From the NCBI RefSeq assembly GCF_002300555.2, contig NZ_NTHN02000005.1, positions 62,001-126,000 on the forward strand: a DNA stretch of 64,000 nucleotides, written 5' to 3'. This document shows, one piece after another, positions 27,124 through 35,893 of the stretch. The position numbers were made by a program, and so were the translations under genes. The stretch comes from Alloyangia mangrovi (GTDB lineage: Bacteria > Pseudomonadota > Alphaproteobacteria > Rhodobacterales > Rhodobacteraceae). Within the stretch, counting starts at the first letter, position 1. Every line of letters begins with the position of its first letter. The notes beneath the pieces are model-generated. The model searched no databases. It saw nothing but the letters and a program-made list of their open reading frames with translations, and had not been told where the DNA came from.

Positions 27124-27163
27124 CTCAAAATGGAAAACGCCCCGGCGCTGGGGCCGGGGCGTT
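27124..27163 (-). terminator. Terminator of rne
   Basis: An 11-base stem AACGCCCCGGC/GCCGGGGCGTT (27136-27163, GCTGGG loop) lies 25 bases downstream of the rne stop. The minus strand continues with TTCCATTTTGAG. Confidence 0.85.
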
Positions 27164-27187
27164 CTCTCTAGCTCTGTCAGCGGGGCC

Positions 27188-30013
27188 TCAGCGGCTCCAC
27201 CAGCCCTTGCGCTTGGGCTTGGATGCCTCATCCGCCTCGGCGGCGACGGGCTCAGGGGTGCGCTCGGGCTCCGGCTCGACCGGGGCCGCCTCGGCGACGG
27301 GCACTTCGGTCAGCTCTTCCGCTGCGGGCTCTTCCGCCACCGGGGCTTCAACCTCGGGTGCGACCGGGGCTTCCGCGACCGGCGCCTCGACGGGGGCTTT
27401 GGTCACCTCTGCCGGGGCTGCCACCTCTTCGGCGACCGGTTGTTCAACCGGAGCCTCTGCAGGCGCCTCGGCTTCGACCGGGGCCTCCACCACAACCGGC
27501 TCGGGCTGGGCTTCGGCTTCGACCGGCGCCTCTGCCGGGCTGTCCTCGGCGGGGGCCTCGGTCACCTCGGGCTCGGCCTTCTTGCGGCTGCGCGAGCGGC
27601 GGGTGCGCTTGGGCTTTTCGGCGGGCGCTTCCTCGGCTGCGGGGGAGTCGCTGACTTCGGCTTCGGCCGGAGCCTTCGCCGGCGCTTCAGCCGCCTCTGC
27701 CGGGGCCACTTCGCTCACCGCGTCGGCTTCGGGCTGGGCTTCCGCCTCGGGCTCGGCCTCGCCGCTGCCCTCCTCGTTGCCCTCGTCGTCGGAGCCGGTC
27801 TCATCCCCGGTCTCGCCGTTCTGGCCATCCCGGTTCTTCGACCGCGAGCGACGGCGACGGCGGCGGCGCTTCTTGGGCTTGCCGTCGGCATCCTCGTCGC
27901 CCGAACCATTCTCGGCGTCGGCTTGGGCGTCTGCCTTGGCTTCGACCTCTGCCTCCGCCTCGATCAGATCTTCGTCCTCGTCTTCCTCGCCGGCGTAATC
28001 CTCGTCGACCTGGTCCATCAGCGAGGCGGTCGCCGAAACCACCGGCGCGACCACCTCGGGTACGTTGCGCGTGGCGGTCTTGAACTTCTCCATCGAGAAA
28101 TCGGGGCTGACGAGATGCAGGTCGCCCTCGATGCGCACGGCCATGCCGTAGCGCGCCTCGATCTGGGCGACGTGCTCACGCTTCTGGTTCATCAGGTAGT
28201 TGGCGATGCCGACCGGGCATTTCACCAGAACCTCGCGGGAGCGGCGGCGCACGCCCTCTTCCTCGATCTGGCGCAGGATGTTCAGCGCCATGTTGTCATC
28301 CGAGCGGATCAGGCCGGTGCCGTGGCAGGCCGCGCAGGGCTGCGTGGTGGCCTCGATCATGCCCGGGCGCAGGCGCTGGCGCGACATCTCGAGAAGGCCG
28401 AAGCCCGAGATGCGGCCGACCTGGATGCGGGCCCTGTCGGTTTTCAGCTTGTCTTTCAGCTTCTTCTCGACGGCGGCGTTGTTCTTGCGCTCTTCCATGT
28501 CGATGAAGTCGATGACGATCAGGCCAGCGAGGTCGCGAAGACGCAGCTGGCGGGCCACCTCCTCGGCGGCCTCCAGGTTGGTCTTCAGCGCGGTTTCCTC
28601 GATCGAGCCTTCCTTGGTGGCCCGGCCCGAGTTCACGTCGATCGCCACCAGCGCCTCGGTGACGCCGATCACGATGTAGCCACCGGACTTCAGTTGCACG
28701 GTCGGGTTGAACATGCCGCCGAGGTAGCTCTCGACCTGGTAGCGCGCGAAGAGCGGCATCGGGTCGAGGTAGTGTTTCACGTTCTTCGCGTGGGACGGCA
28801 TGATCATCTTCATGAAGTCCTTGGCGTTGCGGTAGCCGCGTTCGCCTTCCACGTGAACCTCGTCAATCTCGCGGTTGTAGAGGTCGCGGATCGAGCGCTT
28901 GATGAGGTCGCCCTCTTCGTAGATCTTCGCGGGCGCGACCGACTTGAGCGTCAGCTCGCGGATCTGCTCCCAGAGGCGCTGCAGGTATTCGTAGTCGCGC
29001 TTGATCTCGGTCTTGGTGCGCTTGGCGCCCGCGGTCCGGATGATCAGCCCCGCGCCCTTCGGCACGTCGATGCTCTGCGCGATTTCCTTCAGCTTCGACC
29101 GGTCGGCGGCATTGGTGATCTTGCGCGAGATGCCGCCGCCACGGGCGGTGTTCGGCATCAGCACGCAGTAGCGGCCGGCGAGCGAGAGGTAGGTGGTCAG
29201 CGCAGCGCCCTTGTTGCCGCGCTCTTCCTTGACGACCTGCACGAGCAGGATCTGGCGGACCTTGATGACTTCCTGGATCTTATACTTCCGCGCGCGGGGC
29301 TTGCGCGCCGGGCGGATGTCTTCCTCGGTGTCGTCATCGGCGACCGACTCGATGCTGTCATCGGACTTGGCCGCGTCGAGCTCGTGCACGTGGTCATCGT
29401 GATCGTCGGCCTCGGGCGCCTCTTCGGGGGCCTTCAGCTCGGTCTCGTCTGCCTCTGCTGCGGCGGGCTCTTCGACCGGGGTTTCGGCCACGGTTTCCAT
29501 CGGCGACAGACCTTCGTCGTCGCGGGCATCGAGGACGTCATCCCCGAGGTCGATGGTTTCCATGCCCGAGATGCCTTCGGACACTTCGCCCGAGACCTCG
29601 CCGGTCACCAGCTTGTCACCGGTGCTCGCCTTTTCCGCCTTGCTGCGCGAGCGCGAGCGGCGGGTGCGGGAGCGCGAGTTCTTCGAGCGCGACTTTTCCT
29701 TGTCGTCCTCGTCCTCTTCGGCCGCCAGAGCCGCCTCTTCCTCCATCAGCGCCTGACGGTCGGCGACGGGGATCTGGTAATAGTCGGGGTGGATTTCCGA
29801 GAAGGCGAGGAAGCCGTGACGGTTTCCGCCGTAGTCCACGAAGGCCGCCTGCAGCGAGGGCTCGACCCGGGTGACTTTCGCCAGGTAGATATTGCCTGCT
29901 AGCTGACGCTTGTTTTCCGATTCAAAGTCGAATTCCTCGACCTTGTTTCCGTCGACCACCACAACGCGGGTCTCTTCCGCGTGGGTGGCATCGATGAGCA
30001 TTTTCTTTGCCAT
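27188..30013 (-). CDS. rne: Ribonuclease E/G
   Basis: The 941-residue endonuclease initiates mRNA decay and processes rRNA and tRNA. The N-terminus MAKKMLIDATHAEETRVVVV, split S1 domain (GNIYLAKVTRVEPSLQAAFVDYG, later YKIQEVIKVRQILLVQVVKE), the magnesium site (VAIDVNSGRAT and LIVIDFIDM) and the zinc link CAACHGTG are clear. An acidic/Arg-Ser-rich insertion of about 160 residues splits the S1 domain, and about 230 C-terminal residues are Ala/Glu/Pro-rich, ending KPKRKGWWSR; the latter presumably scaffolds the degradosome. Upstream open frame to 30379 is leader, not protein. Confidence 0.96.
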   Translation of the reverse strand: MAKKMLIDATHAEETRVVVVDGNKVEEFDFESENKRQLAGNIYLAKVTRVEPSLQAAFVDYGGNRHGFLAFSEIHPDYYQIPVADRQALMEEEAALAAEEDEDDKEKSRSKNSRSRTRRSRSRSKAEKASTGDKLVTGEVSGEVSEGISGMETIDLGDDVLDARDDEGLSPMETVAETPVEEPAAAEADETELKAPEEAPEADDHDDHVHELDAAKSDDSIESVADDDTEEDIRPARKPRARKYKIQEVIKVRQILLVQVVKEERGNKGAALTTYLSLAGRYCVLMPNTARGGGISRKITNAADRSKLKEIAQSIDVPKGAGLIIRTAGAKRTKTEIKRDYEYLQRLWEQIRELTLKSVAPAKIYEEGDLIKRSIRDLYNREIDEVHVEGERGYRNAKDFMKMIMPSHAKNVKHYLDPMPLFARYQVESYLGGMFNPTVQLKSGGYIVIGVTEALVAIDVNSGRATKEGSIEETALKTNLEAAEEVARQLRLRDLAGLIVIDFIDMEERKNNAAVEKKLKDKLKTDRARIQVGRISGFGLLEMSRQRLRPGMIEATTQPCAACHGTGLIRSDDNMALNILRQIEEEGVRRRSREVLVKCPVGIANYLMNQKREHVAQIEARYGMAVRIEGDLHLVSPDFSMEKFKTATRNVPEVVAPVVSATASLMDQVDEDYAGEEDEDEDLIEAEAEVEAKADAQADAENGSGDEDADGKPKKRRRRRRRSRSKNRDGQNGETGDETGSDDEGNEEGSGEAEPEAEAQPEADAVSEVAPAEAAEAPAKAPAEAEVSDSPAAEEAPAEKPKRTRRSRSRKKAEPEVTEAPAEDSPAEAPVEAEAQPEPVVVEAPVEAEAPAEAPVEQPVAEEVAAPAEVTKAPVEAPVAEAPVAPEVEAPVAEEPAAEELTEVPVAEAAPVEPEPERTPEPVAAEADEASKPKRKGWWSR

Positions 30014-30396
30014 GTTTTCCGTATGCACGACACATGCGCCAGAAGCCCGGGCGGAGCCGGGCTGCGAGGTGATGTGGCGTGGCTTGTCTGGGCGGTGAGC
30101 GGCGCGCAGGCACGGGAAGACAATCTGTCTTCGCCCGGGTGCCTGATCTGCGTCGCGCGCTTCATCGCGGTTCTTCTCCGACACCGTCGCGGCGGAACGC
30201 CCCGCGGTGCCTTGTTGCGGCCCGTCGCCTTGGGCGGTCCGGGCAATGTGCTTGGCCTTGCGGCCTGATCGGTCTGCCCGGGGTCCTGTGGCGGACGGCT
30301 CCGAAGCAGCGAAACTCTTTGGCACAGCGTCACGCGGGTGGCGTGAAACACACTTGCCTAACAGGTAGCATAGGGGCATCGCCGCCCCAATGACAA
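30014..30396 (-). promoter_or_regulatory. rne promoter and about 345-base leader
   Basis: On the minus strand TTGTCA (30391-30396) and TATGCT (30367-30372) are 18 bases apart, placing the transcript start near 30360 and a leader of about 345 bases before rne. The leader holds a hairpin AGCCCGG/CCGGGCT (30044-30063) and a longer imperfect hairpin around GAAGACA-ATC-TGTCTTC (30116-30132) extended by GGCAC/GTGCC arms. The E. coli rne leader (about 361 bases) mediates autoregulation, so a similar role is plausible. From 30397 to 30619 there is no gene. Confidence 0.6.
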
Positions 30397-30522
30397 TATG
30401 GAATGTGACGCGTGCATGAATTCATCCACAGGGCTGCCCCCATGTCGCGCAGCCGCGTCACCCTTGCCGGAGCCACCCACCCTTCCCCGCCACGGCCCCA
30501 GGCGATCCCGCCGCAGCACTTT

Positions 30523-30532
30523 TGGTATACCA
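30523..30532 (+). promoter_or_regulatory. TGGTATACCA palindrome upstream of the aldolase gene
   Basis: A perfect 10-base palindrome (30523-30532) of the kind bound by GntR-family regulators lies about 90 bases upstream of the HpcH-type aldolase gene, just before a possible -35 (TTGACC, 30539-30544). No GntR gene is adjacent. Confidence 0.5.
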
Positions 30533-30619
30533 TATCTATTGACCTTGCGTCGCGCGACGTATTCAACTCGGGCCGACCTGCCCCGGAGACATCGCCGCGG
30601 CACAGACGAGGAGGACTTC

Positions 30620-31438
30620 ATGACCGGAAGAAACAGGCTCAAGGCGCGGCTCAAGGCCGGGGAAACGGTGACCGCGGCCTGGTTCGAGCTGGGCTCGCCC
30701 GAGGTGGCCGAGCTGCTGGTCTACAGCGGCTGGGACGTCCTGGTGATCGACTGCGAGCATGGCTCTGCGGGGCTCGAGGCGGGGCTGAACCTGTTGCGCG
30801 CGGTCGAGGGCGCAGGTGGCGAGGCGGTGATCCGCGTGCCCGACGCCTCGGAGGCGACACTGAAGCGGGCGCTCGACCGCGGCGCGCGCTCGATCATGGT
30901 GCCGATGGTGCATACCGCCGAGATGGCCCGCGAAATCGCGTCCTACTGCCTCTACGCGCCGCGCGGACGGCGGGGCTACGCCGCGCCCATCGTGCGGGCG
31001 ACCAACTGGGGGAACCTGCCCGGCTATGGCGCCACCGCGCATGAGGAGCTGCTGCTGATGGCGCAGGTCGAGCATGTGGACACGGTTGCCGAGGTCGCCG
31101 AGATCGCCAAGGTCGAGGGCATCGACATGGCCTTCGTCGGCCCGAACGATTTTGCCGCCTCCATGGGTCTGCTCGAGCAGACCGAGCACCCAGAGGTGCG
31201 CGCCAAGATCGCCGAGGCGGAAAAGGCGGCGCTCGACGGCGGGCTGCTGCTCGGCACGATCACCGGTGTTGCCGGTCCCGGTCGCGGCTACGGCGAGCTG
31301 CGCGAGGCGGGTTATCGTTTCATCGTCGGCCCGAATGACGTCGGCCTGTTGGCCGGGGCCGCCCGCGCCGCAAAGGCGCAGGCCGCCGAAGATCTGGGCG
31401 AGGCGGCGCCGGAAACCGCCCCGCGCGCGAGCTACTGA
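30620..31438 (+). CDS. HpcH/HpaI-family aldolase (2-keto-3-deoxy-sugar acid aldolase-like)
   Basis: The 272-residue protein shows the class II pyruvate aldolase pattern: RNRLKARLKAGETVTAAWFELGSPEVAELL, the metal/substrate strand VLVIDCEHGSAG, GARSIMVPMVHTAEMAREI, RRGYAAPIVRATNWG, and DMAFVGPNDFAASMG. Such enzymes cleave 4-hydroxy-2-oxo acids to pyruvate plus an aldehyde. GarL, a member, makes tartronate semialdehyde; the convergent neighbour resembles the reductase for that product, which favours sugar-acid catabolism. GAGGAGG precedes the ATG. Confidence 0.9.
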   Translation: MTGRNRLKARLKAGETVTAAWFELGSPEVAELLVYSGWDVLVIDCEHGSAGLEAGLNLLRAVEGAGGEAVIRVPDASEATLKRALDRGARSIMVPMVHTAEMAREIASYCLYAPRGRRGYAAPIVRATNWGNLPGYGATAHEELLLMAQVEHVDTVAEVAEIAKVEGIDMAFVGPNDFAASMGLLEQTEHPEVRAKIAEAEKAALDGGLLLGTITGVAGPGRGYGELREAGYRFIVGPNDVGLLAGAARAAKAQAAEDLGEAAPETAPRASY

Positions 31439-31441
31439 GGC

Positions 31442-32314
31442 TCAGCCGAAGGCCTTGAGACGCTTGATCAGCGAGGAGGTATCCCAGCGGCCGCCGCCCA
31501 TGGACTGCACGTCCTTGTAGAACTGATCCACCAGAGCCGTCACCGGCAGCGAGGCGCCGATCTCGTTGCCGGTGGCAAGGCAGATGCCGAGATCCTTGCG
31601 CATCCAGTCCACCGCGAAGCCATGCTCGAACTTGTCGTCGAGCATCGTCTCGAAACGGTTCACCATCTGCCAGGAACCCGCTGCGCCGCCGCCGATCACC
31701 TCGACCACCGCGCGCCCGTCGATCCCCGCCTTCTCGGCAAAGGCCAGACCTTCGGACAGGCCCTGCACCAGCCCGGCGATGCAGATCTGGTTGACCATCT
31801 TGCACAGCTGGCCCGCGCCGCTGTCGCCGAGGCGCTTGCACATCTTGGCATAGGCGGCGATCACGGGCTCGGCGGCGTCGTAATCACCCTGATCACCACC
31901 GCACATCACCACAAGCTGGCCGTTCTCGGCCCCCGCCTGGCCGCCCGAAACCGGCGCGTCGACGAAGCCGAAGCCGTTGTCCTTGGCGACTTCCCAGAGC
32001 TCGCGGGTCACCATCGACGACACCGTGGTGTGATCGACGAAGGCCGCGCCCTCGCCCATGCCGGCAAAGGCCCCGTCGGCGCCGAGGCAGACCCCGCGCA
32101 GGTCGTCGTCATTGCCGACGCAGGCCATGACGAAGTCGGCGCCCTCGGCGGCCTCGCGCGGTGTCGGGGCCATCTTGCCGCCGAATTCGGCGACCCATTT
32201 GTCCGCTTTCGCGGCGGTCCGGTTGTAGACGGTCACCTCGTGCCCGGCCTTGGCCATATGTCCCGCCATGGGGTACCCCATCACGCCGAGCCCCAGAAAT
32301 GCGCATTTCGCCAT
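31442..32314 (-). CDS. Beta-hydroxyacid dehydrogenase (tartronate semialdehyde / 3-hydroxyisobutyrate type)
   Basis: The 290-residue oxidoreductase starts with the NAD(P)-binding motif AFLGLGVMGYPMAGHMAKAGH (NRT after beta-2 favours NADPH, inferred). It has the substrate loop DAPVSGGQAGAENGQL and the catalytic lysine helix GAGQLCKMVNQ. These define the 3-hydroxyisobutyrate/tartronate semialdehyde/6-phosphogluconate-like family. Its tail-to-tail position, three bases from the aldolase gene, suggests GarR-like reduction of tartronate semialdehyde to glycerate, but 3-hydroxyisobutyrate or succinic semialdehyde activity cannot be excluded. Confidence 0.88.
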   Translation of the reverse strand: MAKCAFLGLGVMGYPMAGHMAKAGHEVTVYNRTAAKADKWVAEFGGKMAPTPREAAEGADFVMACVGNDDDLRGVCLGADGAFAGMGEGAAFVDHTTVSSMVTRELWEVAKDNGFGFVDAPVSGGQAGAENGQLVVMCGGDQGDYDAAEPVIAAYAKMCKRLGDSGAGQLCKMVNQICIAGLVQGLSEGLAFAEKAGIDGRAVVEVIGGGAAGSWQMVNRFETMLDDKFEHGFAVDWMRKDLGICLATGNEIGASLPVTALVDQFYKDVQSMGGGRWDTSSLIKRLKAFG

Positions 32315-32442
32315 GGATCAACCTCCTGTTACGTTTGTCGTTGCGGGAGTTGTCGCGCCTCGCCCGCCCCTTGGCAAGGGGGCGGGTCTTGGGTAAGCCC
32401 GTCAAGAGCGGGCAATCCAAGCGGGCAATCTCGGGGCAGATC

Positions 32443-34909
32443 ATGGCAACACTCTTCCGCTGGCTTCTCAGGCTCGTCAGCGTGGCGATCCTGCTGGCCA
32501 TCATCGGCGTCTCGCTGGCCTATTACCTGGCGTCGCGCTCGCTGCCCGATTACGACAAGACGCTGGAGGTGGCGGGCACCGCCGGTGACATCGAGATCGT
32601 CCGCGACAACGCCGGGGTGCCGCATATCTTTGCGCCGGTCGACCGCGACGTCTTCTTCGGCCTCGGCTACGTGCACGCGCAGGACCGCCTGTGGCAGATG
32701 ACCCTGCTGCGCCGCACCGCGCAGGGGCGCCTGTCCGAACTCTTTGGCCGCCGCACAGTCGAGACCGATACGCTGATGCGCCGGCTCGATCTCTACACCC
32801 AGGCGCGCCTGTCGGTGGAGGCGCAGGACGGCGAGACCCGCGATGCTCTCGAAGCCTATGCCGCCGGGGTCAACGCGCGCATCGAAGAGATCAACTCCGA
32901 CAGCCTTGGTCGCGGCGCGCCCGAGTTCTTCCTGTTCAACGCCCCGATCGCGCCCTGGCAACCGGCGGATTCGCTGGCCATCGTCAAACTCATGGCGCTG
33001 CAGCTCTCGGGCCAGTTCCAGGACGAGATCCTGCGCGCCCGCACCTCGCTTGCCCTGCCCGAGCCGGAGATGATCCAGGACATCCTGCCCGACATCCCCG
33101 GCCCGGCCATCGCCGAACTGCCGGAATACGCTGCGCTCTTCCCGGAAAAGCCGCTGCCGCGCTTCGCCGAGGCCAGCCGCCCCACGCCCGCGATGATGCC
33201 GGTCGCGCCGCGCGGCATGGCCGGCGCCTCCAACGCCTGGGCCGCCGCGCCGGACCGCTCGGCGGGCGGCGGCACGCTGCTGGCCAATGATCCGCACCTC
33301 GGCTTCACCGCGCCCTCCACCTGGTATCTCGCGCGACTGCAGCTCTCGAGCGGCGGCGTCATCGGCGGCACCATCCCCGGCGTGCCCGCGGTGATGCTGG
33401 GCCGCTCCGAGCATATCGCCTGGGGGCTGACCTCCTCCTACCTGGACGATCAGGATCTTTACATCGAGGAGCTGGACCCCGAAAACCCCGAGCGCTACCG
33501 CACCCCCGACGGGTTCAAGACCTTCCGGACCCGCCGCTCGATCGTCGACATCAAGGGCGCGCCGCCGGTCACGCTGACCCTGCGCTGGACCGACAACGGT
33601 CCGGTGCTGCCGCGCAAGGCCTTCGATCTCGACCGGATCACCCCGCAGGGCGACGTGGTCTCGCTCGCCTGGACCGCGCTCAGCGACCGCGACAGTTCGA
33701 TGAGCGCGGCCATCGGCCTCATGAAGGCACAGACCGTGGACTCGGCGCTGGAGGCCAGCAAGGCCTTCGTCGCCCCCTCGCAGATGCTGACGTTGATCGA
33801 CGACACGCATATCGCGATGAAGCTGATCGGCGCCATGCCCGAGCGCGACCCGCAGAGCCAGACCCAGGGCCGGATGCCGAGTCCGGGTTGGATCGCGGCG
33901 AACCGCTGGAAGGGCATCTTGCCGGACAGCGACAACCCGGTGTTCAAGGATCCCAAGGGCGGCATTCTCGGCAATACCAACAACAAGGTCGTGGACCGCC
34001 CCTTCCCCCATCACGTCAGCTTCGACTGGGGTGACAGCCAGCGGATCATGCGCTGGAGCGCGCTGATGCAGGGCCGCGAAGTGCACACCCGCGACAGCTT
34101 CATCGAGGCGCAGCTCGACACCGTCTCGCCCGCCGCCCGCACGCTCCTGCCGCTGATCGGCCGCGACCTGTGGTTCACCGGCGAGGCCGCCCCCGAGGGC
34201 ACCCCGCTGCGCCAGCGCGAGCGCGCGCTCGACCTGCTGGCCGAGTGGAATGGCGAGATGAACGAGCACATGCCCGAGCCGCTGATCTACGCCGCCTGGC
34301 TGCGCGCCCTGCAGGACCGGCTGATCCGCGACGAGATCGGCCCGCTCGCCGACGCATACACCCATGTCGACCCGCTGTTCATCGAGCGCGTCTTCCGCAA
34401 CATCGACGGCGCCGGCAAATGGTGCGACGTGCTGCGCTCGGCCCCCAAGGAGACCTGCACCGACATCGCCCGCATGGCGCTGGACGACGCGCTGGTCTGG
34501 GTCGGCGAGCGCTACGGAACGCAGCTCGAGAGCCTGCGCTGGGGGGGATGCCCACCAGGCCACGCACAAGCACAGCGTGCTGGGCGACGTGCCGCTGCTG
34601 AATTATTTCGTGAACATCCGCCAGACCACCTCGGGCGGAGATTTCACCCTGCAGCGCGGCGTCACCGCGGGGATCGGCCCCGACCCCTTTGCCAATGTGC
34701 ATGGCGCCACCTACCGCGGGGTCTATGATTTCGCCGACCCCGACAGCTCGGTCTTCGTCATCTCGACCGGAGAGTCGGGCCACCTGCTGTCGCGCCACTA
34801 CGACGACATGGGCACGCTCTGGCGCCGCGGCGAATACATTCCCATGTCGCTGGACGAGGATCTCGCCCGCGCCGCCTCGGTCGGCGTGACGCATCTGGTG
34901 AAACCATGA
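32443..34909 (+). CDS. Penicillin acylase-family Ntn hydrolase, frame-broken near the C-terminus
   Basis: The corrected protein is 821 residues: an N-terminal membrane anchor or signal (WLLRLVSVAILLAIIGVSLAYYL), an alpha chain with IEIVRDNAGVPHIFAP and YVHAQDRLWQM, the autocatalytic processing site with nucleophile Ser263 in GASNAWAAAP, and a beta chain with LLANDPHLGF, GTIPGVPAVMLGRSEHIAWGLT and NTNNKVVD. A G7 run at 34541-34547 breaks the frame; with six bases it reads LRWGDAHQATHKHSVLGDVP and continues to the stop at 34909, which overlaps the next gene. Substrates of the family include beta-lactams, acyl-homoserine lactones and other N-acyl amides; none can be assigned. Confidence 0.88.
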
Positions 34910-35844
34910 CCGACCCCGCGCGCCTGACCCGTCCCGAGGCGCAGGCGCTGGCGCGCGAGGTCCTGGCAGAGCATCGCCCCGGCTTCTCCTACGGGCTCGG
35001 CTGCCTGAAGAACCTCGACCGTCCGATGCGCGCGCAGGTCTTCTGCGCCGCCCACCCCCGCGAACACCTGGTGGTCAAGGTTTTTGCCCCCGCCTTTGCC
35101 GAGAAGGCCCGCGCGCAGTCCCTCCGTCAGCACGCCGTCGCGACCCAGATGAGCGACGGCCCCTGGCGCGCGCCCGAGGTGCTCTTCTTCGACGAGCTGC
35201 GGCTGGTGCTGGGCATGGCCTATGCGCCGGGCCCGAGCCTCGCGGAGCTCTGGCCGCAACTGCCTGCCGAAAAGCGCGATGCCACGCTGGAGGCCGCGGG
35301 AAGCTGGCTCGCTGCCCTGCACCGCCCGACGCTGGAGCCGGGCAAGCTGCGCCCCCGCGGCCAGCTCGACTGGCTCGCCAGGCTGCTTCAGCGGGCACGC
35401 GAGGGCGGGAACGGACTTCCCGATGTCGAGAAGTTTTCCCGCGCACTTTCGGACCTTGAAACGCTCTTCCCCGAGATCCGCAGCCTGCCCGCGACCCGCG
35501 CCGTCACCCACCGCGACCTGCACCTTGCCAACCTGGTCAGCGCCGAGGGCGCGCTCTGGGGGCTGGATTTCGAGAATGATGCGCCCGACGCCCCCTACCG
35601 CGACCTGGTCGCCCTGCTGATCGATGCGCTTGCCTCCGCGCCCGAGCCCGATGCCCCGCGCTTCGCCGCCGCTCTCGCGCGCGGCTACAGAGACGATATC
35701 ACCGCTCCTGCCGCCCGGCTCTTCGCGCAGCGCGCCTATGCGCTCGGCACCTGGGCGCGTACACCGGCCGAGCCGTCCCTGCGCCAGGGCGCACGGCTTG
35801 CGGCGGCGAAGATGATCCTCGCCGCCGACAAACCTCTGTTCTAG
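34906..35844 (+). CDS. Aminoglycoside phosphotransferase/choline kinase-like protein
   Basis: The 312-residue protein has the kinase-like catalytic loop AVTHRDLHLANLVS and the metal-binding LWGLDFENDAPDAPYRDLVALL, plus the N-lobe lysine strand EHLVVKVFAP. It therefore belongs to the APH/choline kinase superfamily. Its ATG overlaps the acylase stop by four bases, so the two are coupled. The substrate is unknown; the pairing with an N-acyl hydrolase might mean phosphorylation of a deacylated product, which is inference only. Confidence 0.8.
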   Translation: MTDPARLTRPEAQALAREVLAEHRPGFSYGLGCLKNLDRPMRAQVFCAAHPREHLVVKVFAPAFAEKARAQSLRQHAVATQMSDGPWRAPEVLFFDELRLVLGMAYAPGPSLAELWPQLPAEKRDATLEAAGSWLAALHRPTLEPGKLRPRGQLDWLARLLQRAREGGNGLPDVEKFSRALSDLETLFPEIRSLPATRAVTHRDLHLANLVSAEGALWGLDFENDAPDAPYRDLVALLIDALASAPEPDAPRFAAALARGYRDDITAPAARLFAQRAYALGTWARTPAEPSLRQGARLAAAKMILAADKPLF

Positions 35845-35849
35845 GAACA

Positions 35850-35892
35850 ACGTCCTTGGAAGGACGTCGCAAATCTCTTCAAAGAGATTTGC
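35850..35892. terminator. Double hairpin between convergent genes
   Basis: Two perfect stems lie back to back: ACGTCCTT-GG-AAGGACGT (35850-35867) and a 24-base palindrome with arms GCAAATCTCTT/AAGAGATTTGC around CA (35869-35892). They sit between the kinase-like gene stop and the hflX stop and probably terminate both. I recognise the pair as recurrent in Rhodobacterales intergenic regions. Confidence 0.75.
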
Positions 35893-35893
35893 C

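Noticed and set aside
27110-29902. Long Gly/Leu-rich plus-strand frames opposite rne
   Set aside because: Shadows of the Ala/Glu-rich repeats of RNase E. No ribosome site or domain was seen.
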